64,000 nt of DNA from Lachnospiraceae bacterium (GCA_024690605.1 JAILOV010000006.1:1-64000), one strand, 5' to 3'; shown: positions 43,553 to 52,327, counted from the stretch's first letter. The notes: generated by a model not told the origin, from the sequence alone. Numbers and translations: made by a program.

Positions 43553-44521
43553 TCAGATCATCAAAGACAGTGCCTGATGGAGACAGGTGAGCTCGATATC
43601 ATCGGATTTCATCACGACCTCACCGTCCGTGTGCACCCACATGGGTAGCGCGGTGCGGATGCGGACACTCTGCGTCCGGTAGTGATAGATGCCGGGAAGC
43701 CCATAGTGCTTTCCGAGATAAGCCAGCGGAAGAGAGGTGATCATCCGCGGCTTGGACATGTCGCCGATGAGGCAGATGTTGAAGAACCCGTCCCGGTTGT
43801 CGGCGTCCGGGGCGAAGCGGAAACCGCCGCCTTCGTAGGGCTCCAGCATCATGGCGGCAAAAAGAAAATGATCGAGAGCGATCGTTCTGCCGTCGTCGAT
43901 CGTCATCTCGATACCGATCCAGTCGGCGCCGAGCAGGTGTTTCATCGCGATCGCGCCGTAGGTGAGCTTGCCGAGACCGATGCGGTTGAAGAAATTCTTG
44001 GTGCCGGAGGAGAGCGCTTCCTCACAGACGGCCGCGTCGAACCCGATCCCCGCGCTCACGACGAAGTGGCGCACATTTTCCGCACTCTCATCGTGCAGCC
44101 GTGAGAGTGTTTTTGTCTGTCTGTGATAAACGAGCCTGCCGACATCGATGCGGCGGCATTCCCTGCCGGCAAGGATCGGTTTGAACAGTGCTCTCGGATC
44201 CCTGGGAAGACCGGCGCCGCGCGCAAAATCATTGCTGGAACCGGTGGGAATGTAGCCGAGGAGAACGCGGGAAAAATCCGTGATGCCGGATACCGCTTCG
44301 TTCAGCGTGCCGTCACCGCCGAGAATGACAAGACGAAGGGGCTCTTCTTTCTTTTCGTATTCCGATGACAGTGCTCTGACGGTGCGGATCGCGGCACCCG
44401 GGCCGTCGGTCATGTGCACGCGGTACGGAATGTGCGTTGCCTCGAAACGTGCCCGAAGCTCCTTCCAGAGTGCGCCGCCTCTGCCGGAATGAGAGGAGGG
44501 GTTGATGATGCATTCGTACAT
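43553..44521 (-). CDS. Diacylglycerol/lipid kinase (DagK/YegS family)
   Basis: This 322-residue protein has the kinase-fold motif LGGDGTLNEAVSGI and GYIPTGSSNDFARG at the expected places, and a conserved C-terminal beta domain. In Gram-positive bacteria these soluble kinases return diacylglycerol to phosphatidic acid. The start at 44521 follows GGGAGGTCATCAACCC; an upstream in-frame ATG at 44551 lies before this site. A TGCTATAAT extended -10 (44563-44571, minus strand) lies upstream. The neighbouring PAP2 protein could act on the same or opposing lipid phosphates. Confidence 0.9.
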   Translation of the reverse strand: MYECIINPSSHSGRGGALWKELRARFEATHIPYRVHMTDGPGAAIRTVRALSSEYEKKEEPLRLVILGGDGTLNEAVSGITDFSRVLLGYIPTGSSNDFARGAGLPRDPRALFKPILAGRECRRIDVGRLVYHRQTKTLSRLHDESAENVRHFVVSAGIGFDAAVCEEALSSGTKNFFNRIGLGKLTYGAIAMKHLLGADWIGIEMTIDDGRTIALDHFLFAAMMLEPYEGGGFRFAPDADNRDGFFNICLIGDMSKPRMITSLPLAYLGKHYGLPGIYHYRTQSVRIRTALPMWVHTDGEVVMKSDDIELTCLHQALSLMI

Positions 44522-44562
44522 GGGTTGATGACCTCCCGGAAAAGAAATCAAAAAGCGGATAT

Positions 44563-44600
44563 ATTATAGCATAGAATTCTTGCCGATGGTGTGATAAAAT
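44563..44600. promoter_or_regulatory. Divergent extended -10 promoters of the lipid kinase gene and glyA
   Basis: TGCTATAAT on the minus strand (44563-44571) faces the kinase gene; TGATAAAAT on the plus strand (44592-44600) faces glyA. Neither has a convincing -35. Their closeness suggests mutual interference or shared control. Confidence 0.5.
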
Positions 44601-44639
44601 GGTGAGCGTTACGCCAATCGGGAATTGCGGGAGGTAATC

Positions 44640-45878
44640 ATGTATTCACTGGAAGAAGTAAGGAAGGTCGATCCTGAGATCGCGGCGCTGATCGAGCGTG
44701 AGCTGGCGAGGCAGAATGACCACATCGAGCTGATCGCGTCGGAGAACTGGACGAGCAAAGCCGTCATGTCGGCAATGGGAAGCCCTCTGACGAACAAATA
44801 TGCGGAGGGACTGCCCGGAAAACGCTATTACGGCGGCTGTGAGGTGGTCGACGAGGTGGAGGAGCTCGCGCGCGAACGCGCAAAGGAACTCTATCATTGC
44901 GATTATGCCAATGTACAGCCGCATTCCGGCGCGCAGGCCAATCTGGCGGTACAGTTCGCGGTCCTTAAACCCGGTGACACGATCCTCGGCATGAACCTGA
45001 GCCAGGGCGGCCATCTGACGCACGGGAGCGCGGCGAACATCTCCGGTACGTATTTCAACGTGGTTCCGTACGGGGTGGATGAGAACGGTTTCCTGGATTA
45101 CGACGAGATGGAACGTCTCGCGAAGGAACATAAGCCTAAGATGATCATCGCGGGCGCGTCCGCCTATTGCCGGACGATCGATTTTGAGAGATTCCGCAAG
45201 GCGGCCGACGCGTGCGGCGCCTGCCTGATGGTGGATATGGCGCATATCGCGGGGCTTGTCGCGGGAGGCGTGCATCCGTCCCCGTTCCCTTACGCGGATA
45301 TCGTCACGACGACGACGCACAAGACTCTGCGCGGACCGCGCGGGGGACTGATCCTGTGGAATGAAAGCGCGCAGGAGAAATGGAACATCAACAAGGCGGT
45401 GTTCCCCGGCATTCAGGGCGGGCCGCTGGAGCATGTGGTCGCGGCAAAAGCGGTCTGCTTCAAGGAAGCGCTGTCGCCGGAATTCAAGACCTATGCGAAG
45501 AATATCGTCGACAACGCGCAGGCGCTGTGCAAGGGCCTGATGGAGCGCGGCGTGCAGATCGTGTCGGGCGGTACGGACAATCATCTGATGCTCATCGATC
45601 TGACCAATTTCGATCTGACCGGTAAGGAGGTCGAGGCGTGGCTGGATGACGCGCACATCACCGCGAACAAGAACACGATCCCCAACGAGCAGCGCTCGCC
45701 GTTCGTTACGAGCGGTATCCGCCTCGGTACGCCCGCGGTCACGACGCGCGGCATGAACACCGCGGATATGGACCGGATCGCGGAAGCGATCTCGATCGTC
45801 GTGAAGTCCAAAGGCGCGGACAACGCGGGCGCGCGCGCGATCATCGCGGAACTGACCGCGAAATATCCGCTGATCTGA
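44640..45878 (+). CDS. glyA: Serine hydroxymethyltransferase
   Basis: This 412-residue PLP enzyme interconverts serine and glycine, feeding methylene-tetrahydrofolate. The PLP-lysine segment [15 protein letters not shown] and [10 protein letters not shown] are canonical. GGGAGGTAATC precedes the ATG. It fits with fhs and folD further down the window as the one-carbon set. A strong terminator follows. Confidence 0.98.
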   Translation: MYSLEEVRKVDPEIAALIERELARQNDHIELIASENWTSKAVMSAMGSPLTNKYAEGLPGKRYYGGCEVVDEVEELARERAKELYHCDYANVQPHSGAQANLAVQFAVLKPGDTILGMNLSQGGHLTHGSAANISGTYFNVVPYGVDENGFLDYDEMERLAKEHKPKMIIAGASAYCRTIDFERFRKAADACGACLMVDMAHIAGLVAGGVHPSPFPYADIVTTTTHKTLRGPRGGLILWNESAQEKWNINKAVFPGIQGGPLEHVVAAKAVCFKEALSPEFKTYAKNIVDNAQALCKGLMERGVQIVSGGTDNHLMLIDLTNFDLTGKEVEAWLDDAHITANKNTIPNEQRSPFVTSGIRLGTPAVTTRGMNTADMDRIAEAISIVVKSKGADNAGARAIIAELTAKYPLI

Positions 45879-45903
45879 CAAAAACCGAACGTCGGAATAT
45901 GAG

Positions 45904-45937
45904 AAAAACGCCGTATTTACGGCGTTTTTCTTTTTTG
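45904..45937 (+). terminator. Intrinsic terminator after glyA
   Basis: AAAAACGCCGTA (45904-45915) and TACGGCGTTTTT (45918-45929) form a 12-bp perfect stem followed by CTTTTTT; it isolates glyA from the non-coding transcript. Confidence 0.9.
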
Positions 45938-45998
45938 TCAAAATTTTTTTATTTTTTTTAAAAATTGTATTGACAAATGATTTTTAGTGGTATACAAT
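45938..45998 (+). promoter_or_regulatory. Very strong promoter of the repeat RNA, with UP-like A/T tract
   Basis: A perfect TTGACA (45970-45975), 17-base spacer and TACAAT (45993-45998) are preceded by ~28 bases of almost pure A/T (45940-45968), which resembles an UP element. Transcription should begin near 46005 at high level. No protein-coding gene follows within 600 bases. Confidence 0.85.
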
Positions 45999-46070
45999 TC
46001 AATCATCAACACAAGAGATGCAGAACAAAAGGTTAAGATTTTATATAATAATCTGACACCTGAACGGAGA

Positions 46071-46196
46071 GGAGGTACAGTCCAATGGGCCGGTAAGAGA
46101 ACCCGATGACGATTCACATGGAGGGCAGTCCGATGGATTAGGGACCCGGAAACTACGAGACAGATCATATGGAGGGCAGTCCGATGGACAGATAAG
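46071..46196 (+). repeat. Three tandem SD-minigene units
   Basis: Each unit comprises GGAGG, CAGTCC and an ATG with an ideal spacing of 7-9 bases: 46071 with ATG 46085 (stop TAA at 46094); 46120 with ATG 46133 (stop TAG at 46139); 46171 with ATG 46184 (stop TAA at 46193). The units are about 50 bases apart. Confidence 0.8.
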
Positions 46197-46450
46197 GTTT
46201 ACCTCAACAAAATCTGAGGAAAGGGAGGTACGGACCACCGGAGAATGAACAGGAACCGCAACATACTACAACCCCTTCGGTACCATGAAAAGCAGTGAAG
46301 CGAGCGACCACCACACAGACTGGATATGAGTCCTGCCACTGCAGCTTATGAAAGCAAAGGTAAATGGCGTGAAGGCTGTTGGGAAAAGGAGGTACAGACC
46401 CATGGACAACAAAAACGGTCCGACGCAGGACGAAGCGTCGGTTGAGGGAT

Positions 46451-46492
46451 AAAGGCGGGAGCCACGAAGATGTCGTGTCTCCCGCCTTTCTT
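46451..46492 (+). terminator. Intrinsic terminator of the repeat RNA
   Basis: AAAGGCGGGAG (46451-46461) pairs perfectly with CTCCCGCCTTT (46479-46489), with an inner CACGA/TCGTG pairing (46463-46467, 46473-46477), followed by CTT. It starts at the stop codon of the last small frame. Confidence 0.88.
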
Positions 46493-46535
46493 ATACTGCT
46501 TTTCTTTAAATTAAAAACAAATGTTACGATACCGC

Positions 46536-46564
46536 TTGCTATTTCATTTTCCCTGTGCTACAAT
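46536..46564 (+). promoter_or_regulatory. Promoter of the GH3-like gene
   Basis: TTGCTA (46536-46541) and TACAAT (46559-46564) are 17 bases apart, with extended TGC before the -10. Confidence 0.7.
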
Positions 46565-46608
46565 AAATTTCGTTTGATATGATATCACCTGATTGCACGA
46601 GGGAAAAC

Positions 46609-48003
46609 ATGAAAAATACGGGCGATTGGAACAACAGGGAACAGGAAATAGCCGAGCAGAAGAGGGAGAGAGCGAGGCTCAGACATAAAAGACGCGTACG
46701 CAACCAGATCATTTCCTATATCGTGGTTGGCGTTTTTCTGCTTGCTGTCGGCGCATCCACGTATTTGGGCGGTCTGCGCCTTGTCGGGGTGATCGCCGAG
46801 CATCGTGCGGCGGCGGAGATCGCGGCGGAAGCGGAGGCCGCGGAGCAGTCGGTGATCATGAACGAAGCATCTTCCGAGGAACCGGAAACGACGGAAGAAC
46901 CGGTCGTGATCATGACGCCGGAGAGCACCGAAACAGGGGAGCCGGAAAAAACGGACGAGGAACTCCTGGATGAATATGTGGACGGGCTGATCGCCGAGAT
47001 GCCGCTCAAGGACAAAGTCGCGGGCATGTTTCTGGTGACGCCCGAGCAGCTGACCGGTGTCGATGCCGCGATCAAGGCGGGCGACGGGACCGAGGAAGCA
47101 CTGGAACTCCGTGCTGTCGGCGGCCTGGTTTACGGACAGAAAAACATCAAATCGTCGGAACAGATCGCGGAGATGCTGCAGACGACGACCAATATGAGCA
47201 AGTATCCTCTCTTTCTTGCGACCTATGAACCGGGCGGCGATGCGGGAGACCTGACTAAGGCGCTTTCGCTTGATCACGCGGATGCACCTTCCGCACTTGC
47301 CGAGGCCGGTAACATCTCCGGTTCTTATGAGGCGGGTGAGGCGCTGGCCAAACGGCTGGTGACGGCAGGCTTCAATATGGATCTTGCTCCCGCGGTCAAT
47401 CTGACAACGGAATCCATGGAAGAAAAGGCCAGAAAAGTAAGCTTCGGCAGCGAGCCCGCTTCCGCGGCACAGCTCCTCGCCGAGGAGGTCCGCGGTCTGG
47501 AAGAGAACGGCGTGCATACCGTGGCGGGACTCTTCCCGACGATCAGAGGCACGTCGGACAGCAATATCCCTTCGACGGATGCGGGCATGGAGGATCTGGA
47601 GGACAAGGACTTCCTGATGTTCCAGGCGGCGATCGGCGCGGGCACCGATATCGTGATGGTCGGCAATCTCGCGGCTCCCAAACTTGTCGGGGATAACACG
47701 CCCTGCGTGATGTCACAGACGATCGTGACGGATATCCTGCGTGGAAAACTGGGATTTGAAGGGGTTGTTGTGACGGATGCCATGGATACGGCAGCGATCA
47801 CCGACTATTACACGGCTGATCAGGCAGCGGTCGCTGCGATCAAAGCCGGTGTGGATATGATCCTCAGACCGGAGAAACTGGATGAAGCGATGGACGGTGT
47901 TGTGGATGCGGTCAACAGCGGTGTGATCGCAGAAGACCGCATTGATGCGTCACTGAAGAGGATCTACAGGATCAAGTACGCGAACGTGGTGCATCATTCC
48001 TGA
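46609..48003 (+). CDS. Membrane-anchored GH3 (NagZ-like) protein with eroded active site
   Basis: The 464 residues include a basic N-terminus, one membrane anchor (about 35-58), an acidic linker (about 70-125) and a GH3 barrel. The nucleophile Asp390 is kept (VVVTDAMDTAAI), but the beta-hexosaminidase motif KHFPGHGDT..DSH is replaced by GLFPTIRGTSDSN (residues 307-319): Lys-His and the catalytic His are lost. Family NagZ enzymes remove N-acetylglucosamine during wall recycling; this copy may be inactive, have changed specificity, or act as a wall-binding protein. The ATG at 46609 follows CGAGGG. It overlaps the convergent small gene by 32 bases. Confidence 0.8.
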   Translation: MKNTGDWNNREQEIAEQKRERARLRHKRRVRNQIISYIVVGVFLLAVGASTYLGGLRLVGVIAEHRAAAEIAAEAEAAEQSVIMNEASSEEPETTEEPVVIMTPESTETGEPEKTDEELLDEYVDGLIAEMPLKDKVAGMFLVTPEQLTGVDAAIKAGDGTEEALELRAVGGLVYGQKNIKSSEQIAEMLQTTTNMSKYPLFLATYEPGGDAGDLTKALSLDHADAPSALAEAGNISGSYEAGEALAKRLVTAGFNMDLAPAVNLTTESMEEKARKVSFGSEPASAAQLLAEEVRGLEENGVHTVAGLFPTIRGTSDSNIPSTDAGMEDLEDKDFLMFQAAIGAGTDIVMVGNLAAPKLVGDNTPCVMSQTIVTDILRGKLGFEGVVVTDAMDTAAITDYYTADQAAVAAIKAGVDMILRPEKLDEAMDGVVDAVNSGVIAEDRIDASLKRIYRIKYANVVHHS

Positions 48004-48259
48004 TGCGCACGCCTTTCATTTCCGCGACGAGTTCCCTGGCACGGGGAACATCGGCTCTGTTGATGCGGAAGGTGCAGACCTCTTTTTTCGTTCCGGAAAA
48101 GAACTTCTGCCACCAGTGTTCGTTCTGCCAGACCACGCAGTAGGAGATGCGCTCCTGCAAAAACAGCTTTTCCAGAGCTTTTTTGCGCTCGATGCCATAG
48201 GCACGGCAAAAGGGGACCTCATTATCATAGATGGAATCGGATGACAGAATGGAAGCCAT
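47972..48259 (-). CDS. Hypothetical small protein
   Basis: The 95 residues are soluble, with a Trp/Tyr-rich centre (YCVVWQNEHWWQKFF) and a basic C-terminus; no family recognised. AAAGGAG precedes the ATG. It lies 48 bases downstream of the acyl-CoA synthetase gene on the same strand and may be cotranscribed with it. Confidence 0.65.
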   Translation of the reverse strand: MASILSSDSIYDNEVPFCRAYGIERKKALEKLFLQERISYCVVWQNEHWWQKFFSGTKKEVCTFRINRADVPRARELVAEMKGVRIRNDAPRSRT

Positions 48260-48307
48260 GACGATTTCTCCTTTATCCTGCAGTCGTTTCTCTGAATCCT
48301 CTGTTCT

Positions 48308-49945
48308 TCAGCTCTTGTTTTCCGCAGCCACAAGACCGACAGCGCCGTAGATCTCACGGAGCCGGGGCTTTTCGATCTTGCCGGTGGGATTGCGCGGCAC
48401 GTCCGCGAAGATGATGCGGCGGGGGCGCTTGTATTTCGGAAGGGCCTGACAGAAAGCGTTTACGGACTCTTCGGTGAGGCTTGCACCTTCCGCGGCTTCG
48501 ATGATCGCCGCCGAGATCTCCCCCAGACGCTTGTCGGGAAGGCCGATCACAGCCACGTCTTTGATCCCTTCCATGCCGTGCAGGAAGTCCTCGATCTGAA
48601 CGGGATAGATGTTTTCACCGCCGGAGATGATGACATCCTTCTTCCGGTCAACGAGCCAGTAAAAGCCGTCTTCGTCCTGCATGGCCATATCACCGGTGTA
48701 GAGCCATCCGTTGTCGTCCATCACCTCATCGGTCGCCTCTTTGTCATTGAAGTAGCAGATCATGACGCCGGGGCCTTTGACGGCCAGCTCGCCGACCTCG
48801 CCTTGCTGCACATCGTGCCGGTTTTCATCCACAATGCGGCACTCCCAGCCATAGCCGGGCACGCCGATCGCACCGACGTGATCGACATTTTCGATGCCCA
48901 GATGCACGCAGCCGGGCCCGATGGATTCCGAAAGGCCATAGTTGGTGTCATAGTCGTGATCCGGGAAATAGGTCTTCCAACGTTTGACAAGACTCTGCGG
49001 CACGGGCTGGGCACCGATGTGCATGAGCCGCCAGTGCGACAGGTCATAATCCTCTTTTTTCAGTTTTCCGGTGTCCAGCGCTTCCAGGATGTCCTCGGCC
49101 CAGGGCACGAGGAGCCAGACGATGGAGCATTTTTCCTGTGAAACGGCCTGCAGGATCGTCTCGGGCGTGGTCCCCTTCAAAAGGACTGCTTTGCTGCCGG
49201 AGATCAGACTGCCGAACCAGTGCATCTTGGCACCCGTGTGATAAAGCGGGGGGATGCAGAGAAAGACGTCATCGTGCGTCTGTCCGTGATGCTTCTGCTC
49301 GCAGCGCGCCGAGTGGGAAAGGGCGCGATGCTTATGCAGGATCGCTTTGGGGAAGCCGGTGGTGCCGGAGGAAAAATAGATCGCCGCGTCATCATCATCG
49401 GTCAGCTCGATCAGCGGATCCCTGCTGGAGCAGTCGGCGGTCAGTTCCTTGTAGTCCTCCGCAAAGGAAGGGCAGTTCTCTCCGACAAAGAAGAGAAGCC
49501 TGTGTGCACTGATCCTGTCGCAGATCTCTTCCACACGGCCGATAAACTCGGGGCCGAAGACGAGAATGTCGGCCTCGGCCTTGTTGACGCAGTATTCGAT
49601 CTCGTCCGCCGTGTAACGGAAATTGAGAGGTACAGCGAGCGCGCCGGTCTTGAGCGTGCCGAAATAGATCGGCAGCCATTCCAGACAGTTCATCAGCAGG
49701 ATGGCGACCTTGTCCCCCTTATTGACACCGCGGGAGAGCAGCAGATTGGCAAAACGATTGGCTTTTTCATTAAAAACGTGCCACGTGATCTCGCGCCGGT
49801 AGGGCGTGCTGCCTTCCGGCTGCATGAGATCATATTCCTTCCAGGTCATGCGGCGGTTGTCCTTCATGGCCGGGTTCAGTTCGACCAGCGCCACTTCGTC
49901 GGCGTAAAGCTTGCAGTTGTGTTCCAGGAGATCCGTGATCGGCAT
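48308..49945 (-). CDS. AMP-forming acyl-CoA synthetase/ligase
   Basis: This 545-residue adenylate-forming enzyme activates a carboxylic acid with ATP and CoA. It shows the P-loop YFSSGTTGFPKAILHKH, the A5-type motif YGLSESIG, LYTGDMAMQDEDGFYWLVDRKKDVIISGGENIYP, and the C-terminal lysine region NPTGKIEKPRLREI. The substrate (medium or long-chain fatty or aryl acid) cannot be told. ATG 49945 follows GAAAGGAAATACCC; in-frame ATGs further upstream would add up to 32 unlike residues. Confidence 0.93.
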   Translation of the reverse strand: MPITDLLEHNCKLYADEVALVELNPAMKDNRRMTWKEYDLMQPEGSTPYRREITWHVFNEKANRFANLLLSRGVNKGDKVAILLMNCLEWLPIYFGTLKTGALAVPLNFRYTADEIEYCVNKAEADILVFGPEFIGRVEEICDRISAHRLLFFVGENCPSFAEDYKELTADCSSRDPLIELTDDDDAAIYFSSGTTGFPKAILHKHRALSHSARCEQKHHGQTHDDVFLCIPPLYHTGAKMHWFGSLISGSKAVLLKGTTPETILQAVSQEKCSIVWLLVPWAEDILEALDTGKLKKEDYDLSHWRLMHIGAQPVPQSLVKRWKTYFPDHDYDTNYGLSESIGPGCVHLGIENVDHVGAIGVPGYGWECRIVDENRHDVQQGEVGELAVKGPGVMICYFNDKEATDEVMDDNGWLYTGDMAMQDEDGFYWLVDRKKDVIISGGENIYPVQIEDFLHGMEGIKDVAVIGLPDKRLGEISAAIIEAAEGASLTEESVNAFCQALPKYKRPRRIIFADVPRNPTGKIEKPRLREIYGAVGLVAAENKS

Positions 49946-50047
49946 GGGTATTTCCTTTCGAAAAGATATTCTGTACATCGAATCCTGACATCTTGTAATC
50001 ATAGACTTTTTGCGGCGTGATGTCAAACGAAAAACGTGCAATTCTTC

Positions 50048-50076
50048 TTGACTTTCCGGCCGGACCGTGCTTTAAT
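50048..50076 (+). promoter_or_regulatory. Promoter of the FliD-like gene
   Basis: TTGACT (50048-50053) and TTTAAT (50071-50076) are 17 bases apart, with extended TGC, about 70 bases before the gene. Confidence 0.65.
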
Positions 50077-50145
50077 ATACACAGAGGTATTGTTTTTTCT
50101 CACCGGAAACAGGGATGTTTTCGCGTAATCAAAGGAGTGATGAAG

Positions 50146-50991
50146 ATGAATGTGAGTTACAGGCAGGACACCTCGTATCTGTTCAACAGTCTGAGCGGCG
50201 GAAGCACCGTGAACAATTCGTTCGGGGTCTCCGGTCTCGCGAACCTCGTCTCCGATTACAACACGATCAAGAACGGTTCTTATAACAAGCTCGTGAAGGC
50301 TTATTATAAGAAGATGGGAGATGACGGAAGTGAGACGACCGTCACGGCGGCCTCGAAAAAGAGCACGGATTCTTCCGATGTGCTGGACAGGCTTCTGGAC
50401 AAGACGCCCAAAAAGGAGACCGAGGATCAGACCACGAAAGCTTCTTCCAAGCTCTATTCCCAGATCTCGTCCGATGCGGCTGATGTGAAAAAGGCTGTCG
50501 GTGCGCTTTCCGAGGATGTGGCCGTCGGCAATCTCTATCGGGAGAGGAGCATCACCACAAAGGATGCGGAGGGCAAAGAGACCAGTTCCTGGGGCGTGGA
50601 CAGGGAAGCGATCGGAAAGGCTGTTTCCGGATTTGTCGACAGTTACAATGCGCTCTTAAAATCCGCGTCCGAAGCCGACAACAGCACGGTTTCCTCTCGT
50701 GCCTCGTCTCTGGCGCGTCTGGCCGGATCCTTCGGAAGCCAGCTCAAGGAGATCGGCATCACCTATGATGAAAAGGGCGCACTCTCTCTGGACAAAGACA
50801 AGTTGGCGGCAGCCGACACGGAGAAGATCCGTTCGGTATTCAACGGCGTGAATTCTTTCGGTGACCGTGCGGAATCCGCGGCAACGATGTTAAAGAGCGG
50901 TGCGACGACGGCAGCCTCGAGCGCATCCACCTATTCGGCTAACGCCACAGGCAGTTACAACTACAATTCCGTATGGAATGCACAGATCTGA
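50146..50991 (+). CDS. FliD-C-like protein (flagellar cap-related), orphan
   Basis: The 281 residues are rich in Ser, Ala, Lys and Asp and lack a signal. The C-terminal half (FVDSYNALLKSASEAD ... LKEIGITYDEKGALSLDKDKLAAADTEKIRSVFNG, about 165-245) matches the FliD/HAP2 C-terminal pattern; the FliD N-terminal domain is missing and the first ~100 residues are Lys/Ser-rich. The ends SSASTYSANATGSYNYNS may be polymerisation tails. AAAGGAG before ATG 50146 fixes the start. It stands alone, far from any flagellar operon; a role in motility is inferred. Confidence 0.65.
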   Translation: MNVSYRQDTSYLFNSLSGGSTVNNSFGVSGLANLVSDYNTIKNGSYNKLVKAYYKKMGDDGSETTVTAASKKSTDSSDVLDRLLDKTPKKETEDQTTKASSKLYSQISSDAADVKKAVGALSEDVAVGNLYRERSITTKDAEGKETSSWGVDREAIGKAVSGFVDSYNALLKSASEADNSTVSSRASSLARLAGSFGSQLKEIGITYDEKGALSLDKDKLAAADTEKIRSVFNGVNSFGDRAESAATMLKSGATTAASSASTYSANATGSYNYNSVWNAQI

Positions 50992-51020
50992 TCGGAAACA
51001 GCAGGATGACAGCAGCGATG

Positions 51021-51050
51021 GCCGCCGCCCGGGAGGACGGCGGCTTTCAT
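51021..51050 (+). terminator. Terminator after the FliD-like gene
   Basis: GCCGCCG (51021-51027) pairs with CGGCGGC (51038-51044), followed by TTTCATT; the T run is short, so termination may be partial. Confidence 0.6.
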
Positions 51051-51065
51051 TAAGAGGAGGAAGGG

Positions 51066-52247
51066 ATGCAATATCGTACCAATCCGAAGAATCAGGATGA
51101 ACTGTCCGTACTGGGCTTTGGCTGCATGCGTTTTACCCGGCAGGGCGGCGCCATCGATCAGGAGAAGGCGGAGCGCGAGATGGCGCTCGCGATGGAGCGG
51201 GGGGTCAATTATTTTGACACTGCCTATATGTATGCCGGGAGTGAGGTCTGTCTCGGCAGATTCATGAAGAGCCATGACTGCCGTGACCGGATCCGCGTCG
51301 CCACGAAGCTCCCGCAGTACAAGGTCCGCAGAGCCGAGGATTTTGACCGCTTTTTCGATGAAGAACTGACGCGTCTGCAGACGGATCACGTGGACTACTA
51401 TCTGATGCATATGCTCAACGATGAGAAGAGCTGGAAGCGACTCTGTGAACTCGGTATCGAGGCGTGGATCGACGGAAAAAAGAAGAGCGGTCAGATCCGC
51501 AATATCGGGTTCTCTTTTCACGGGGGGACCGTGGCTTTCAAGGCGCTGCTGGATGCCTATCCCTGGGAGTTCTGTCAGATCCAGTTCAACTATATGGACG
51601 AGCATGCGCAGGCAGGTATAGACGGGCTGGATTATGCGCATGAGAAGGGACTTCCGGTCATCATCATGGAACCGCTTCGCGGCGGGCGACTGGTGAACGG
51701 GCTTCCCGCCGAAGCTTTGCGGGAATTCGAAAACATGCCGGTGAAACGGTCTCCGGCCGACTGGGGGCTCCGGTGGATCTGGAATCACCCGCAGGTATCG
51801 GTCGTCCTCTCCGGTATGAATGATGTCTCCCAGGTGGAGGAAAACTGCCGGATCGCTTCGGAGAGCCTGCCCGGAACGCTTTCCGAGGAGGAGCTTGCTC
51901 TTTATGACCGCGTGCTCGCGGCGATCCACAAAAACATCCGGGTCGGCTGCACCGGCTGCGGCTACTGCCAGCCGTGTCCGCAGGGTGTCGACATCCCCAC
52001 CTGTTTTGCGACTTACAATGCCAGTTACGCGGATCGCTATGTCAACGCTCTTCGTGAGTATTTTATGTGCACGACGCTAAGAAAGGACAGATCGGGTGCG
52101 AGCCTCTGTGTGAAATGCGGAAAATGCGAACAGCATTGTCCGCAGGGCATCCATATCCGTGAGGAACTGGATAACGTGAAGCGGCGCTTTGAGAGTCCGC
52201 TCTTCAAAGCGGCGGCAGCCGGATCCAAATGGATCATGCGCTACTGA
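51066..52247 (+). CDS. Aldo/keto reductase with C-terminal 2x[4Fe-4S] domain
   Basis: Residues 1-275 are an aldo/keto reductase barrel (GFGCMRF; active-site YAGSE region with FDTAYMYAG; NIGFSFHG). Residues about 290-393 add a ferredoxin-like segment with CTGCGYCQPCPQGVDIP and CVKCGKCEQHCPQGIHI, enough ligands for two [4Fe-4S] clusters. This fused class is common in anaerobes; the substrate is unknown. AAGAGGAGGAAGGG precedes the ATG. Confidence 0.93.
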   Translation: MQYRTNPKNQDELSVLGFGCMRFTRQGGAIDQEKAEREMALAMERGVNYFDTAYMYAGSEVCLGRFMKSHDCRDRIRVATKLPQYKVRRAEDFDRFFDEELTRLQTDHVDYYLMHMLNDEKSWKRLCELGIEAWIDGKKKSGQIRNIGFSFHGGTVAFKALLDAYPWEFCQIQFNYMDEHAQAGIDGLDYAHEKGLPVIIMEPLRGGRLVNGLPAEALREFENMPVKRSPADWGLRWIWNHPQVSVVLSGMNDVSQVEENCRIASESLPGTLSEEELALYDRVLAAIHKNIRVGCTGCGYCQPCPQGVDIPTCFATYNASYADRYVNALREYFMCTTLRKDRSGASLCVKCGKCEQHCPQGIHIREELDNVKRRFESPLFKAAAAGSKWIMRY

Positions 52248-52274
52248 GCTTTCAAAACAGGATCGGAAAAAAGA

Positions 52275-52303
52275 CCCCAACAATTTCTTGTTGGGGCCTT
52301 TTA
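52275..52303 (+). terminator. Intrinsic terminator after the reductase gene
   Basis: CCCCAACAA (52275-52283) and TTGTTGGGG (52288-52296) form a perfect 9-bp stem with a TTTC loop, followed by CCTTTTAT. Confidence 0.85.
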
Positions 52304-52318
52304 TGATCCCACAAGATG

Positions 52319-52327
52319 TGGTATACT
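52319..52327 (+). promoter_or_regulatory. Extended -10 immediately before ftsK
   Basis: TGGTATACT (52319-52327) ends 7 bases before ATG 52335, so the predicted transcript begins at the start codon itself. No -35 match and no Shine-Dalgarno are visible in the gap. Confidence 0.5.

Larger units (their letters stand above)
46005..46492 (+). ncRNA. ~490-nt RNA with a Shine-Dalgarno/minigene repeat array
   Basis: This stretch has its own strong promoter and terminator and no long reading frame. It holds five copies of GGAGG-(G or TA)-C-(A/G)-G-(T/A)-CC beginning near 46071, 46120, 46171, 46224 and 46388; the first four repeat every 49-53 nt. Copies 2 and 3 are identical over 20 bases. Copies 1-3 lead to ATG codons followed almost at once by stops (Met-Gly-Arg, Met-Asp, Met-Asp-Arg). 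Copy 4 has lost the aligned ATG (ACCGG instead) but a 17-codon frame starts at 46245. Copy 5 opens a 16-codon frame (46402-46452; MDNKNGPTQDEASVEG). It matches no RNA I recognise (not tmRNA, RNase P, 6S or SRP RNA). Confidence 0.75.

Noticed and set aside
46071..46400. CRISPR-like array because of the ~50-nt period
   Set aside because: The repeated core is short and centred on GGAGG and ATG, units diverge, spacers are unequal after the fourth unit, and no cas genes are present.
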